NCBI GenBank assembly: GCA_027484405.1
Contig: JAIXTA010000208.1
Location: forward strand, 1 to 64,000
Origin: Burkholderiales bacterium
GTDB taxonomy: Bacteria > Pseudomonadota > Gammaproteobacteria > Burkholderiales > Burkholderiaceae_C
Direction of reading: 5' to 3'
Length of the DNA stretch: 64,000 nt
Within the stretch, counting starts at the first letter, position 1. Each line of letters opens with the position of its first letter. Both the position numbers and the translations under genes were made by a program. The notes under the pieces were generated by a model. The model was not told where the DNA came from and searched no databases. It worked only from the letters and a program-made list of their open reading frames with translations. Shown here one piece after another: positions 36,888-45,935 of this stretch.

Positions 36888-38765
36888 ATGGGTTCACACC
36901 AAAAGTCGTCGACCGCGGCGCTCACACTGGCCGCCATCGGCGTGGTCTACGGGGATATCGGTACCAGCCCGCTCTATGCCCTCAAGGAAGTCTTCTCCCC
37001 CTCGCATGGCGTGACGCTGAATCAGGCGAACCTGATCGGCGTGGTCTCCATGATCCTCTGGACGCTCACGATCGTCGTGAGCTTCAAGTACGTCACCCTG
37101 ATCCTGCGCGCGGACAACAAGGGCGAAGGCGGCATCATGGCCTTGCTGGCCCTGGCGCTGCAGTCCGTGGGCCGCAAGCATCGCGCCTATCCCTTTTTGC
37201 TGTTGGCCGGTCTGGCGGGCGCGGCCCTGTTCTACGGCGACGGCGTCATCACCCCGGCCATCTCGGTGCTCTCCGCCGTGGAGGGTCTGGTGGAGGCCAC
37301 GCCCGCGGCCAAGCCCTTCGTCGTGCCGATCGTGATCGGCATCCTCACCGGCCTGTACTGGATGCAGAAGCGCGGCACGGGCTCGATCGGCGTGCTCTTC
37401 GGGCCGATCACGACCGTCTGGTTCGTGGTGATTGCGGTGCTGGGCGTCTGGAACATCATGATCGGCGACGCCGGCATCCTTGCAGCGATCAACCCGGTGC
37501 ATGCGGTGCGCTTTGCGCTGGCCAACGGCTGGATCTTCTTCATCGCGCTGGGTGCGATCGTGCTGGCCGTGACCGGCGCCGAAGCCCTGTATGCGGACAT
37601 GGGCCACTTCGGTCGCCGGCCGATCCGCCTGGCCTGGTTCTGGCTTGTGTTCCCGTCGCTTGCCCTGAACTATCTGGGGCAGGGTGCGCTGCTGCTGGCG
37701 CGGCCGGCGGACATCAGCAACCCCTTCTTCAGCATGGTGCCGCACTGGGGCGTGATCCCGCTGGTGATTCTGGCCACCGCGGCCACGGTGATCGCCTCGC
37801 AGGCCACCATCTCAGGCACCTTCTCGCTGACCAAGCAGGCCGTGCAGCTGGGCTATCTGCCGCGCATGACCATCACGCACACCTCCAGCAAGGAAGTGGG
37901 GCAGATCTACATCCCCTTCGTGAACTGGGCGCAGTACGCCCTGGTGGTGCTCGCGGTGATCGGCTTCGGCTCCTCATCAGCGCTGGCGGCGGCCTACGGC
38001 ATTGCCGTCACCGGCACCATGCTGGCCACCACCTTCATGACCTTCTTCGTGATCCGCTACGGCTGGAAGCTCAGCCTGCCGCTGTGCGTCGCCGCCACCG
38101 GCGCCTTTGCGGTGATCGACATCGCCTTCTTCTCGGCCAACCTGATCAAGGTGCGCGACGGCGGCTGGTTCCCGCTGCTGCTGGGTGCCGCGGTGCTGGG
38201 TCTGATGCTGACCTGGAACCGGGGCCGCAACCTGATCCGCAAGGCCACGGACGAGGAGGCCATCGAGCTCAAGGGCTTCCTGAAGAGCCTGTTCCTGTCT
38301 CCACCGCACCGCGTGGAGGGCACGGCCGTGTATCTCAACGCCCGGGGTGGCGTGGTGCCGCGCGCCTTCATGCACAACTTGCTGCACAACAAGGTGCTGC
38401 ATGCGCGCAACCTGTTCCTGTCGGTGCGCTACGAGCCGGTGCCCTGGGTGCCGTTCTCCGAGCGGGTGAAGGTGGAGTCGCTGGGCAACGACTGCTGGGC
38501 GGTGGAGGTGCGCTACGGCTTCAAGAATGCCGTGGAGATTCCCAAGGCCATCGAGCTGCTTGCGGCCGAGGGCATCGAGTGCGAACCCATGAGCACGAGT
38601 TACTTCCTGTCACGGCATGTACTGGTGAGTGACACCTGCAAGGGCATGCCCCTATGGCAGGAGAAGATCTTCGCCGCCATGCTGCGCAACGCGGGTGACC
38701 CGGCCGAATACCTCGGCCTGCCGATCAACCGCACGATTGAACTCGGTGCGCAGGTGCGCATCTGA
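36888..38765 (+). CDS. kup: Low-affinity potassium uptake protein Kup
   Basis: A 625-residue K+/H+ symporter of the KUP/HAK/KT family. The N-terminal signature is AAIGVVYGDIGTSPLYALKE, then EGGIMALLAL, FYGDGVITPAISVLSAVEG and about 12 membrane helices, and a C-terminal cytosolic domain of about 170 residues. The start ATG 36888 (MGSHQKSS) matches the family; the track start at 36795 is in the promoter region. An AAGGAG lies 14 nt upstream, somewhat far. It is likely monocistronic or followed by the next small genes by readthrough. Confidence 0.96.
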   Translation: MGSHQKSSTAALTLAAIGVVYGDIGTSPLYALKEVFSPSHGVTLNQANLIGVVSMILWTLTIVVSFKYVTLILRADNKGEGGIMALLALALQSVGRKHRAYPFLLLAGLAGAALFYGDGVITPAISVLSAVEGLVEATPAAKPFVVPIVIGILTGLYWMQKRGTGSIGVLFGPITTVWFVVIAVLGVWNIMIGDAGILAAINPVHAVRFALANGWIFFIALGAIVLAVTGAEALYADMGHFGRRPIRLAWFWLVFPSLALNYLGQGALLLARPADISNPFFSMVPHWGVIPLVILATAATVIASQATISGTFSLTKQAVQLGYLPRMTITHTSSKEVGQIYIPFVNWAQYALVVLAVIGFGSSSALAAAYGIAVTGTMLATTFMTFFVIRYGWKLSLPLCVAATGAFAVIDIAFFSANLIKVRDGGWFPLLLGAAVLGLMLTWNRGRNLIRKATDEEAIELKGFLKSLFLSPPHRVEGTAVYLNARGGVVPRAFMHNLLHNKVLHARNLFLSVRYEPVPWVPFSERVKVESLGNDCWAVEVRYGFKNAVEIPKAIELLAAEGIECEPMSTSYFLSRHVLVSDTCKGMPLWQEKIFAAMLRNAGDPAEYLGLPINRTIELGAQVRI

Positions 38766-38792
38766 ACGCGCCCGATCGACGCCACGCGCCCG

Positions 38793-39578
38793 ATGGCGCA
38801 CACTCCCTGCATGTCTGCACTGAATGAACCTCCGCGCGACGGCGACTTTGCCGCGCTGGTCGAGCGCGCCGCGACTGAGAACGCGCGTGGCGCCTCGGGC
38901 CTGCCACCCGTGGCGCCCGCAGCGGCGGAGCCCGTGCTGACTCAGGCCCAGTGGGAGGAGCGCTGGCGGCCGGTATTCGACTACGTGACCGCCTCGCGCT
39001 TTCGGCTGGTCGGTCTGCTTGCGATGCTGACCGTGGCGCTGTTCGCGAGCATGACGGCGCTGGTGGCCGGCGCGCTGCAGACGCGGCTGACTGCCGTGTA
39101 TTTCGTTGTCGACACCTACGTGCCGCCCGTGATCAGCCAGATCCTGCGCGCCGAGGTGCATGCCCGCGACGGCGTGCATCGCATCGAAGCGGCCGAGACT
39201 TTTGCCGCAACGGGCAAGGCGCCACCGGGCTATGCCGTGCAGCAGCGCGGTACGGTGCACGACGTGGATGACAGCGAGGCGCGCGCTGCGCGCGGTTCAC
39301 TCTGGCCGGCGTTCTTCGTCTCGCTCGCGCTTGCGCTGCTGTTCTGGTGGGGCTTTCTGGCGCAGGCGCGCAGGCTGTTGCGTCTGGTGCCCGGCGCTGT
39401 GCCCCGGCGAGCATTCTGGGTGCTTGCGGGCGCGCTGCTGGCGCTGGAACTGGTGGTGTACATGCACGCCGGATTCACGGGCCTGGGTCTGCTTCTGTTC
39501 GTGCTGGGTGGCAGTACGCAGGCGCTTTGGTTGCTTGTGCGGCAGGTTCGCCGCCGGGTGGTGGTTCAAGCTCAATGA
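38793..39578 (+). CDS. Hypothetical membrane protein
   Basis: A 261-residue protein with no recognised family. A hydrophilic N-terminus of about 65 residues is followed by a membrane helix (LVGLLAMLTVALFASMTALVAG), a periplasmic loop of about 80 residues containing VDTYVPPVISQILRAEV, and three more helices near the C-terminus. Start may be 38793 or ATG 38811 (MSALNEPP). It ends 10 nt before the BON-like lipoprotein gene; the two are probably co-transcribed. Function unknown. Confidence 0.75.
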   Translation: MAHTPCMSALNEPPRDGDFAALVERAATENARGASGLPPVAPAAAEPVLTQAQWEERWRPVFDYVTASRFRLVGLLAMLTVALFASMTALVAGALQTRLTAVYFVVDTYVPPVISQILRAEVHARDGVHRIEAAETFAATGKAPPGYAVQQRGTVHDVDDSEARAARGSLWPAFFVSLALALLFWWGFLAQARRLLRLVPGAVPRRAFWVLAGALLALELVVYMHAGFTGLGLLLFVLGGSTQALWLLVRQVRRRVVVQAQ

Positions 39579-39588
39579 GGAGAAGGTG

Positions 39589-40176
39589 ATGGCTTTCGGA
39601 AAGATGCTGTTCGGTGCGGGGGTGGGCGTGCAGACGGGCCGCGCGTTTGCCGGTCCGCGGCGGCTGGTCGGCCTGCTGGCCCTGTGTGCGATGCTGCCGG
39701 TGCTCAGCGCCTGCAGCCGCAGCGCCGAGCCTGCAGCGACGTCTGCCCCGGCAGCCCAGTCCGCCCCGGCGCCCGCGCCTGCAGCCTCGCCGCTGTCCGT
39801 CACCAGTGTCGAGCCGCTGACGCTCACGGCAGAGGGTGGCCGGCTCACGATGAAGGGCACGGTCGCCACCGAGATCGTCAAGAGCCAGCTCGCGCAGGAG
39901 GCCGCGGCCATCTACGGCGCAGACAAGGTCGTGAACCAGCTCAACGTGGACCCGGCCGCCGTGGCACCGGCCTGGCTGCCCCAGGCCAACACGCTCATGG
40001 TCTGGCTCAAGCCCGGTGCGCCACTGAGCGTCAGCGGCGACGCGAGCTACATCACGCTGTCCGGCACGGTGCCCAGCACGGCCGAGCAGATCGAGCGCGT
40101 GCGCTGGGCCAGCGAGTTCTTCGGCAGCAGCGTCAGCGTGAACAATGATCTGAAGGTCGGCGCCGCTGGCAAGTAA
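39589..40176 (+). CDS. BON-like lipoprotein
   Basis: A 195-residue protein with a lipobox (LSAC) after an atypically long basic N-region, and an Ala/Pro-rich linker. Two BON-type (OsmY-like) segments follow: LTLTAEGGRLTMKGTVATEIVKSQLAQEA and LSVSGDASYITLSGTVPSTAEQIERVRWA. Such domains occur in periplasmic and outer-membrane proteins, often before an OmpA domain, which is absent here. ATG 39589 follows GAGGAGAAGGTG. It is co-oriented with the membrane protein just upstream; a joint envelope role is possible. Confidence 0.78.
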   Translation: MAFGKMLFGAGVGVQTGRAFAGPRRLVGLLALCAMLPVLSACSRSAEPAATSAPAAQSAPAPAPAASPLSVTSVEPLTLTAEGGRLTMKGTVATEIVKSQLAQEAAAIYGADKVVNQLNVDPAAVAPAWLPQANTLMVWLKPGAPLSVSGDASYITLSGTVPSTAEQIERVRWASEFFGSSVSVNNDLKVGAAGK

Positions 40177-40188
40177 GAGTCAGAATCG

Positions 40189-40232
40189 GCCAAGAAAAGT
40201 GCCTAATTGAAAAAAGGCATTTCTCGCTTGGC
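40189..40232 (+). terminator. Hairpin after the BON-like lipoprotein gene
   Basis: GCCAAG...TGCC and GGCA...CTTGGC give a long interrupted stem beginning 13 nt after the stop. The loop is A-rich and there is no clear U-tract after it, so termination efficiency is uncertain. The rest of the 171-nt gap shows nothing else. Confidence 0.5.
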
Positions 40233-40347
40233 TGTGGCCATTCTTGAGCTGATTTGAGGCTGATTTCGGTCTCAATACATATCAATATCGGCCAAATCCA
40301 GGTGCTTGACCTGCCCGTGGCGCCGGTGCGGATGCCACGGGCAGGTC

Positions 40348-41835
40348 TCAGGCGCTGCGCCGCATCAGGCCGTCGAGCTGCCGGTCCCAGCGCAGTGCGG
40401 GGAAGACCTCGGCCAGGCGGCTGTCGCTCAGGCCGAAGCTGGCGCGCAGACCCTGTGCGATCACGCTGCGGAAGTCATGCAGCACGGGCAGGTCGCGGTT
40501 CTCGTTCAGGTTGCCGCGCGCCAGGCCATTCCACTGGCCGTGGATGCGGCCGCCGTTCACCCGGTCGCCGATCAGCCACAGGGCATTGCCGTGTCCGTGG
40601 TCGGTGCCGCCGGTGCCGTTCTCGGCAGCGGTGCGGCCGAACTCGCTCATCACCATGATCAGGTCGCCCGGCTGGTTGAACTGCTCGCGCAGCACGGCCA
40701 GCGCGTTGGCGAGGTTGCCCAGGTTGTTGGCCAGCTGGCCGGTCACGCCGCCCTGGTTGGCGTGGGTGTCCCAGCCGCCGGCCGACAGAAAGCCCAGGCG
40801 CAGGCTCGGGTCGTTCTTCATCAGGGTGGCCAGATGCCGTGCATCCAGGGCCAGGCCCTGCACGCTGGGCGCGCCGTTGTTGGCGGCAGCAAGAACAGCG
40901 TTGTAGCTGCGGCCGTCGGCAAGCTTCACGTCCGGCATGTCGGCCATGCCGCTCTGGGCTTGGGCATCCATGGCGGCGTCGCTGCCGGCGGCATAGGCCA
41001 CCTGCCGACGCTGTCGGTCCGGCACGTTGTTGCGCAGCCGGCCATCGGGCCGCACGCTGCCGGCCATGTTGCGCTGCGCGGCGGCCACGGCCTCGCGCTG
41101 CGACATCTGCGTGTTCATCGCGGCCGCATCGGCCGGCGCCAGCTCGCGCGCGCTGGCCATGCGGCTCTGGCTGCCTTCACGAAAACCGCGGGCAATGGCG
41201 TCGTCGCCCTTGTAGAGGTCCATGAGCGCGTTGCGGGTGCGCTCGTTGGCCAGCACCCCGGTGTTGGTGGCGGCCTGGCCGCGCGGGATCAGCCGCGCCT
41301 TGGACGGCCCGGCCAGGATGGCGGGGTTGGCCTCGCCCACCCCCAGGATCAGGTCGTCGCGCACCGCCGCGGCATCCAGCCCCGCCAGGCGGTTCATCCA
41401 GCCCGGCATGCTGGCCACGCGGCCGGTCTGGCCGATCTCCCACATGTATTGCGCCTCGAAGTGCGAGCGCGTCGGGTCCGGCGAGCCCGCGGCCGGAATC
41501 ACCGCCAGCTGCTGGCTGTTCCACAGCGGCAAGAGCGGCGAGAGCGCCGGATGCATGCCGAACCGGCCGTCGAGATCCAGCGCGGTCTGCGCGGTGCCGT
41601 CGGGTGCGGCAATGCGCGTTGCACGGCGCAGCTGGGCGTACTCGGGATCGGCGTAGGGCACGAAGGCCGAGAGGCCGTCGTAGGCGCCACGCAGGAACAC
41701 CACCACCAGGCGCCCGCCCTGAAGGCTGCTTGCGCTGCTGCGGCTCTGCGCCCAGAGCGGCGCCACGGCAAGGCTTGAGGACAGGCCCAGCGCCGTGGCG
41801 CCGGCCAGAAACTGTCTGCGGTTGAGGGAGGACAT
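40348..41835 (-). CDS. DUF1501 Tat-exported protein, pair 2
   Basis: A 495-residue protein with a twin-arginine signal (LNRRQFLAGATALGL, ending PLWAQ). DUF1501 segments are LVVVFLRGAYDGLSAFVPYAD, SAGGWDTHANQGG, MVMSEFGRTAAENGTGGTDHGHGNALWLIG. The GTDHGHG element is closer to sulfatase/alkaline phosphatase-like members than in pair 1. ATG 41835 has AGGAGA upstream; the longer track start is unsupported. It is 56 nt downstream of its DUF1800 partner. It is clearly a divergent paralogue of 25137-26492, not a recent copy. Confidence 0.9.
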   Translation of the reverse strand: MSSLNRRQFLAGATALGLSSSLAVAPLWAQSRSSASSLQGGRLVVVFLRGAYDGLSAFVPYADPEYAQLRRATRIAAPDGTAQTALDLDGRFGMHPALSPLLPLWNSQQLAVIPAAGSPDPTRSHFEAQYMWEIGQTGRVASMPGWMNRLAGLDAAAVRDDLILGVGEANPAILAGPSKARLIPRGQAATNTGVLANERTRNALMDLYKGDDAIARGFREGSQSRMASARELAPADAAAMNTQMSQREAVAAAQRNMAGSVRPDGRLRNNVPDRQRRQVAYAAGSDAAMDAQAQSGMADMPDVKLADGRSYNAVLAAANNGAPSVQGLALDARHLATLMKNDPSLRLGFLSAGGWDTHANQGGVTGQLANNLGNLANALAVLREQFNQPGDLIMVMSEFGRTAAENGTGGTDHGHGNALWLIGDRVNGGRIHGQWNGLARGNLNENRDLPVLHDFRSVIAQGLRASFGLSDSRLAEVFPALRWDRQLDGLMRRSA

Positions 41836-41891
41836 GGTCGTCTCCTGCAAATGAGGGTGGCAAGGCACCGATGCGCTGGCGCAGCGGCGGC

Positions 41892-43544
41892 CTACTTCTT
41901 CATGAATTCGGGGCTGGCGAGCATCAGCGCCAGGCGGCTGGGTTCGGGCTCCTGCTGGATGCGGGCCAGCGTGGCGGGTGCCAGGAAGCGGCTCGGGTCG
42001 GTGCCGGGTTGGGCGTCGCGCGCCAGGGCAAAGGCCAGATCGGCGCGGCGCGTGAGCGCTTCGGGGGCCACCCAGGTCGCGGCATCCACCTTGTAGCCAT
42101 CGGGCGTCTGCCAGCCGTGCATGGGCTGGCCGGCCTGAGCGAGGAAGCCCAGGGCCGTGCGCACGCGCCGCTCACCCACCCCCGGCTGGGTCGTGGGGTT
42201 CACGCCGCCCGTGAGTGCCAGCGTGCTGCAGGCATAGTCCATGGGCGTCTTGACCAGCTGCGCACGCTCGTCCCAGAACTCCGGGCTCTGCACGAGCGTG
42301 CGCATGACGGTGCGCAGGTTGCCGCGGCTGGCCGAGAAGCTCGCGGCCAGCCGGTCCGTCAGCGCCTTGGGCGGGTTGTCCGCCACAAACCACTGCGCCA
42401 GGCGCAGGGCGATGCGCTGCGCGGTGGCGGGGTGGTTGGCGAGCATCTCGATGGCGCGCACGCCCTCGGCCTCGCCCTCATTGCCAAAGCGCTGGCCGAG
42501 CACGATCTTCTCGCCGGTGTCGTGGGCCCGTGCGGCAAAGCGGAAGCCGTTCGGTGCATTCGGGTCCAAGGTCCAGCCGGTGAGCACGCGGGCCAGTTCG
42601 CGCACATCGTTCTGGGTGTAACCGCCGTGCACGCCGAGCGTGTGCAGCTCCATGAGCTCGCGGGCGTAGTTCTCGTTCAGGCCGCGGCGCTGGCGGTTGT
42701 TGGCGGGCCCGACCATCATGCCCTCGGCCACGCTCTGCGACTGGTCGAGGTAATTGAGCATGGCGGGGTGGCGCGCCGTGGCGAGCACGAGCTGATCAAA
42801 CGGCCCGAGCACATTGGGCCGGATGGCGTTGGTGACGTAGTGGCCCAGGAATGGCCGCACCTGGCCCTTGCCGGCAAAGACATTGAAGTGGTTGAACCAG
42901 AACTCCGTCATCCGGGCGGTGAGCGGGTCTTCGAGGCGCGGGTCACTGCAGGCCTGCAGGCGCCAGGCGGCGGCGGTCTGGGTGGCGTCGCGGCTGATGT
43001 TGGGCAGGTCGGCCAGCGCAGCGGGCCGGGGCGTGGCTTGCTGGCCGGGCTGCATCTGACCCGCTTGCATGGGCTGGCCCTGCGCAGCCATCTCCACCCG
43101 CACTTCGCGCCGTGCCTCGCGTTCCTTGCGGTACTCGTCAAACAGGGTGGGCAGGGGTTGGTTGAAGGTGGCCAGCGGCTGCGGAATCTGTGGTGCCTGC
43201 GTGCTGGCCGCCGCGGCAGCGTCAATGGCCGCCAGCGCCCAGCCCTGTGCGCCGCCTGGCGCGCGGCGGATCGCCTCGACCAGCTCGGGCGTGGGCGCAT
43301 AGCCCAGGCGCGAGGCCGCGCGCCAGATCATCGCGTCCGTCACCGGCTGCTGCGTACCCGCGCTTTGCGGCAGCCCATCGGCGCCGGCCGGGTTGGGCGG
43401 CCGCTCGGCCTGCGCCCGCACGATCGACACCATGGCCAGCGCCGCCAGCAGCGTGGCTCCCAGGTAGAGCGCCAGACCCGACAGCCCGTTGCGCGTTGGC
43501 GCATCCCGGTCAGGCACCTGATTCGTCTTCATGCGAAACACCAT
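41892..43544 (-). CDS. DUF1800 exported protein, pair 2
   Basis: A 550-residue protein with an N-terminal membrane/signal segment (LALYLGATLLAALAMVSIVRAQA) but no lipobox, unlike pair 1. DUF1800 motifs are IWRAASRLGYAPTPELVEAI, NENYARELMELHTLGVHGGYTQNDV, and RVLTGWTLDPN. The central 190-240 residue region is Gln/Met-rich and family-variable. Start ATG 43544 has GGGAGG at proper distance. It is upstream of the DUF1501 gene in the same orientation, so the pair is one operon. Confidence 0.9.
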   Translation of the reverse strand: MVFRMKTNQVPDRDAPTRNGLSGLALYLGATLLAALAMVSIVRAQAERPPNPAGADGLPQSAGTQQPVTDAMIWRAASRLGYAPTPELVEAIRRAPGGAQGWALAAIDAAAAASTQAPQIPQPLATFNQPLPTLFDEYRKEREARREVRVEMAAQGQPMQAGQMQPGQQATPRPAALADLPNISRDATQTAAAWRLQACSDPRLEDPLTARMTEFWFNHFNVFAGKGQVRPFLGHYVTNAIRPNVLGPFDQLVLATARHPAMLNYLDQSQSVAEGMMVGPANNRQRRGLNENYARELMELHTLGVHGGYTQNDVRELARVLTGWTLDPNAPNGFRFAARAHDTGEKIVLGQRFGNEGEAEGVRAIEMLANHPATAQRIALRLAQWFVADNPPKALTDRLAASFSASRGNLRTVMRTLVQSPEFWDERAQLVKTPMDYACSTLALTGGVNPTTQPGVGERRVRTALGFLAQAGQPMHGWQTPDGYKVDAATWVAPEALTRRADLAFALARDAQPGTDPSRFLAPATLARIQQEPEPSRLALMLASPEFMKK

Positions 43545-43718
43545 GATCAGCCTCCCGCGTTGCACGCGCACTGTCCATTCACGCTTGGTATTGCCCTTGC
43601 GCTGACGCAGCGGTCCGACAGGATTGCAAGCAGGTGCTACGGCGGCGTCAAGCAAGAAGCGCGCAGCGTGCGCGCGTCGGTATTGCGCAGAACCCGCTGA
43701 ATAGTTCCGCCGGCGCGG

Positions 43719-44336
43719 TCAGTGTGGCGATTCAGCGTCGCTCGGCGGCTGCACGACCGAGCGTTCACGCGCGATCTCCGCCGCGATCTTCTCGATGTGA
43801 TGCTTCGCAAGCGCGGCGTCACCCCGGGATAGCCACTTGATGCAGTCCAGCAGGTCCCAGATCAGCCCGTCATCGCCGAACTCATAGGCCACAAAGTCCT
43901 TGTGCTCGATCGGTGCGCCGTCGACCGTGTACGCGGCAAGCTGGCCGCGCGGGTCCCAGACGGGCAGATAGGGATGCTTCAGGCGAAAGCCGGTCGGGGT
44001 CTCGAACACGTGGAGCTCGACGCTCGAAAAATCGAGGTAGACGCCCTTCCAGAAGTGCTGCCCGCAGAACGCATTCATGACCGGCTCGGCCTGCAGCAGG
44101 GCCTGCGCTGAATCCAGCACGCGCCGGGCTGCTCCCGGCTCGACGAAGACGACGAGGTCAAGGTCGGACAGCCGATCCCCGCAGCCCTTGGCGAAGGAGC
44201 CCACCAGCGCAATCGCCACGACCGCAGACTCCTGCGCGGCGAGCGCCGTCAGGCCATCAATTCGTGCAAGGTGCGAACTGGCCGCCCCCTGCGCGAGCAG
44301 GCGGGCCTTGAGGTCCTCAGCGAAGTGGGTGCTCAA
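43719..44336 (-). CDS. Nucleotidyltransferase-fold protein
   Basis: A 205-residue protein with the polymerase-beta nucleotidyltransferase signature GSFAKGCGDRLSDLDLVVFV near residues 46-65 (GS-x(n)-D-x-D). The C-terminal half is alpha-helical. Relatives include aminoglycoside nucleotidyltransferases and toxin-like MNT proteins; the acceptor cannot be told. The start is TTG 44336 with GGAGG upstream; no in-frame ATG fits better. It is 15 nt downstream of the flavin reductase gene, possibly co-transcribed. No HEPN partner is present. Confidence 0.78.
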   Translation of the reverse strand: MSTHFAEDLKARLLAQGAASSHLARIDGLTALAAQESAVVAIALVGSFAKGCGDRLSDLDLVVFVEPGAARRVLDSAQALLQAEPVMNAFCGQHFWKGVYLDFSSVELHVFETPTGFRLKHPYLPVWDPRGQLAAYTVDGAPIEHKDFVAYEFGDDGLIWDLLDCIKWLSRGDAALAKHHIEKIAAEIARERSVVQPPSDAESPH

Positions 44337-44351
44337 TGCGGACCTCCAGTC

Positions 44352-44864
44352 TCACTCCAACGGCAACTCCGTGAAGTACCGCCCGCCGTGATAAATCAGC
44401 GGCGTCTTGGCGGCGAGGCCGGAGGAGGCATCGCGCGCCAGGCCGCAGCGCTCCACCTGGCCGACGAAGAGGATGTGGTCGCCTTCGTCATATTGGCGCC
44501 GGTTGGCACATTCGAACCAAGCGGCGCAGCCGGCCAGGATCGGCACGCCGCCCTCGCCCTCCAGAAACGCCACGCCGGCAAAGCGGTCGGGCACGTCCTT
44601 GCTGGCAAAGCGGCGCGCCAGTTCGATCTGGTCTGCCGCCAGCACATTGATGGCGTAGTGGCTGCCGGCGGCAAAGGCGGGCGCGCTGCCCGCCTTCTTG
44701 GACAGGCTCCACAGCACCAGCGGCGGGTCCAGGGACACGGAGTTGAAGGAATTGGCGGTCAGGCCGACGCGCGTGCCATCGGCCGCGCGGCTGGTGACGA
44801 TGGTGACGCCGGTGGCAAATTGGCCGAGGCAGTCACGGAAGTCGCGGGCGGAAAACTCCCGCAT
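44352..44864 (-). CDS. Flavin reductase domain protein
   Basis: A 170-residue FMN-binding split-barrel protein of the HpaC/RutF-like flavin reductase group. Signatures are LGQFATGVTIVTSRA, VGLTANSFNSVSLDPPLVLWSL and GDHILFVGQVE. It would supply reduced flavin to a monooxygenase, but no monooxygenase is next to it. ATG 44864 (MREFSARDF) is used; GTG 44879 is an alternative. The track ORF of 498 aa extends into unrelated antisense sequence of the neighbouring hydrolase and is not real. Confidence 0.85.
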   Translation of the reverse strand: MREFSARDFRDCLGQFATGVTIVTSRAADGTRVGLTANSFNSVSLDPPLVLWSLSKKAGSAPAFAAGSHYAINVLAADQIELARRFASKDVPDRFAGVAFLEGEGGVPILAGCAAWFECANRRQYDEGDHILFVGQVERCGLARDASSGLAAKTPLIYHGGRYFTELPLE

Positions 44865-44966
44865 GAGGGTCGGGTTCACGGAGGATGCGTCTTTTCTTGG
44901 AATGGCTGCCCCGCATTGTCGGGCAGGTTTGGGTGAAAGGCATCGCAGGGATACCATGCTCGCGAC

Positions 44967-45851
44967 ATGCGTATTCCAGCCTTTCGCGCCCTCGGGGCCG
45001 GCCCCACGATCGTCATGCTGCACGGCATCAGCGGGGGCAGCGCGGCCTTTGCGCCGCAGATTGAACATTTTTCGTCCCAGGGCTTCCGCGCGGTGTCCTG
45101 GGACATGCCGGGCTACGGCAACTCCGCACCGATTGAGCCCTACACCTTCAAGGGCCTGGCCGAGAGCCTGGCCACCCTCATCGACGCACTCGACCCCAGC
45201 GGCGACCGCGCCCCGGTGATCCTGCTGGGCCACAGCATGGGCGGCATGGTGGCGCAGGAGCTGATTGCGCGGCGCCCCGGCCTGGTGCGGGCGCTGATCC
45301 TGGCCAACACGGTGCCGGCCTTCGGCCACGCGGATGGCGCAGCCCAGCAGCGCTACATCACCGAGCGCAGTGCGCCGATCCAGGCGGGCCTGTCGATGGC
45401 GCAGTTTGCGCAGCAGCTGATTCCCACGCTGGTCGGCCCGCAGGCTTCGGCGGAGGGGGTGCGCCTGGCCACGCAGGTCATGGGCGGCGTGCCCTCGGCG
45501 GTGTATCGCGCGGCGCTGGATGCCATCACACGCTTTGATCGGCACAAGATGCTGAGTCACATCCGCGTGCCCACGCTCTTCATCGCCGGCACCGAGGACA
45601 AGACCGCGCCGCCCGCGCTCATGCAGGCCATGGCGCGGCAGGTGGCCGGCAGCGAATACGTCGAGCTGGGCGGGGTGGGGCATCTGTCGCCACTGGAGGC
45701 GCCAGACCTGTTTGGCGACACGGTGCTGAGCTTTCTGGCGCGCAGGAAGTCCCTGCATGCGGTGCCGGTGCGGGCGGTGGATGAGCCGGTGGACGAGGTG
45801 GCGCCGCTGCACTCGTCGGCCGAACCGGGCACGCCGCCCACCATCCACTGA
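44967..45851 (+). CDS. Alpha/beta-fold hydrolase
   Basis: A 294-residue hydrolase with VMLHGISGGSAAF (oxyanion loop), nucleophile elbow GHSMGG with Ser90, acid in FIAGTEDKTAPP and catalytic His in GVGHLSPLEAP. The best-fitting group is the 3-oxoadipate enol-lactonase/C-C hydrolase type (PcaD-like), but assignment is weak. The C-terminal 30 residues are an extra Pro/Val-rich tail. It is divergent from the flavin reductase gene, which hints at a shared role in aromatic degradation. ATG 44967 lies behind a weak site. Confidence 0.82.
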   Translation: MRIPAFRALGAGPTIVMLHGISGGSAAFAPQIEHFSSQGFRAVSWDMPGYGNSAPIEPYTFKGLAESLATLIDALDPSGDRAPVILLGHSMGGMVAQELIARRPGLVRALILANTVPAFGHADGAAQQRYITERSAPIQAGLSMAQFAQQLIPTLVGPQASAEGVRLATQVMGGVPSAVYRAALDAITRFDRHKMLSHIRVPTLFIAGTEDKTAPPALMQAMARQVAGSEYVELGGVGHLSPLEAPDLFGDTVLSFLARRKSLHAVPVRAVDEPVDEVAPLHSSAEPGTPPTIH

Positions 45852-45935
45852 GCTTTGTCACACGCCCGTCTTGATGGCGCCCGACTGACCCCTATATTGC
45901 CCGCAGGGTTTTGCAGATCACTCAAGGAGGACGGG

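Noticed and set aside
44352-45848. 498-aa version of the flavin reductase ORF
   Set aside because: Residues before MREFSARDF are antisense of the alpha/beta hydrolase gene and are low-complexity.
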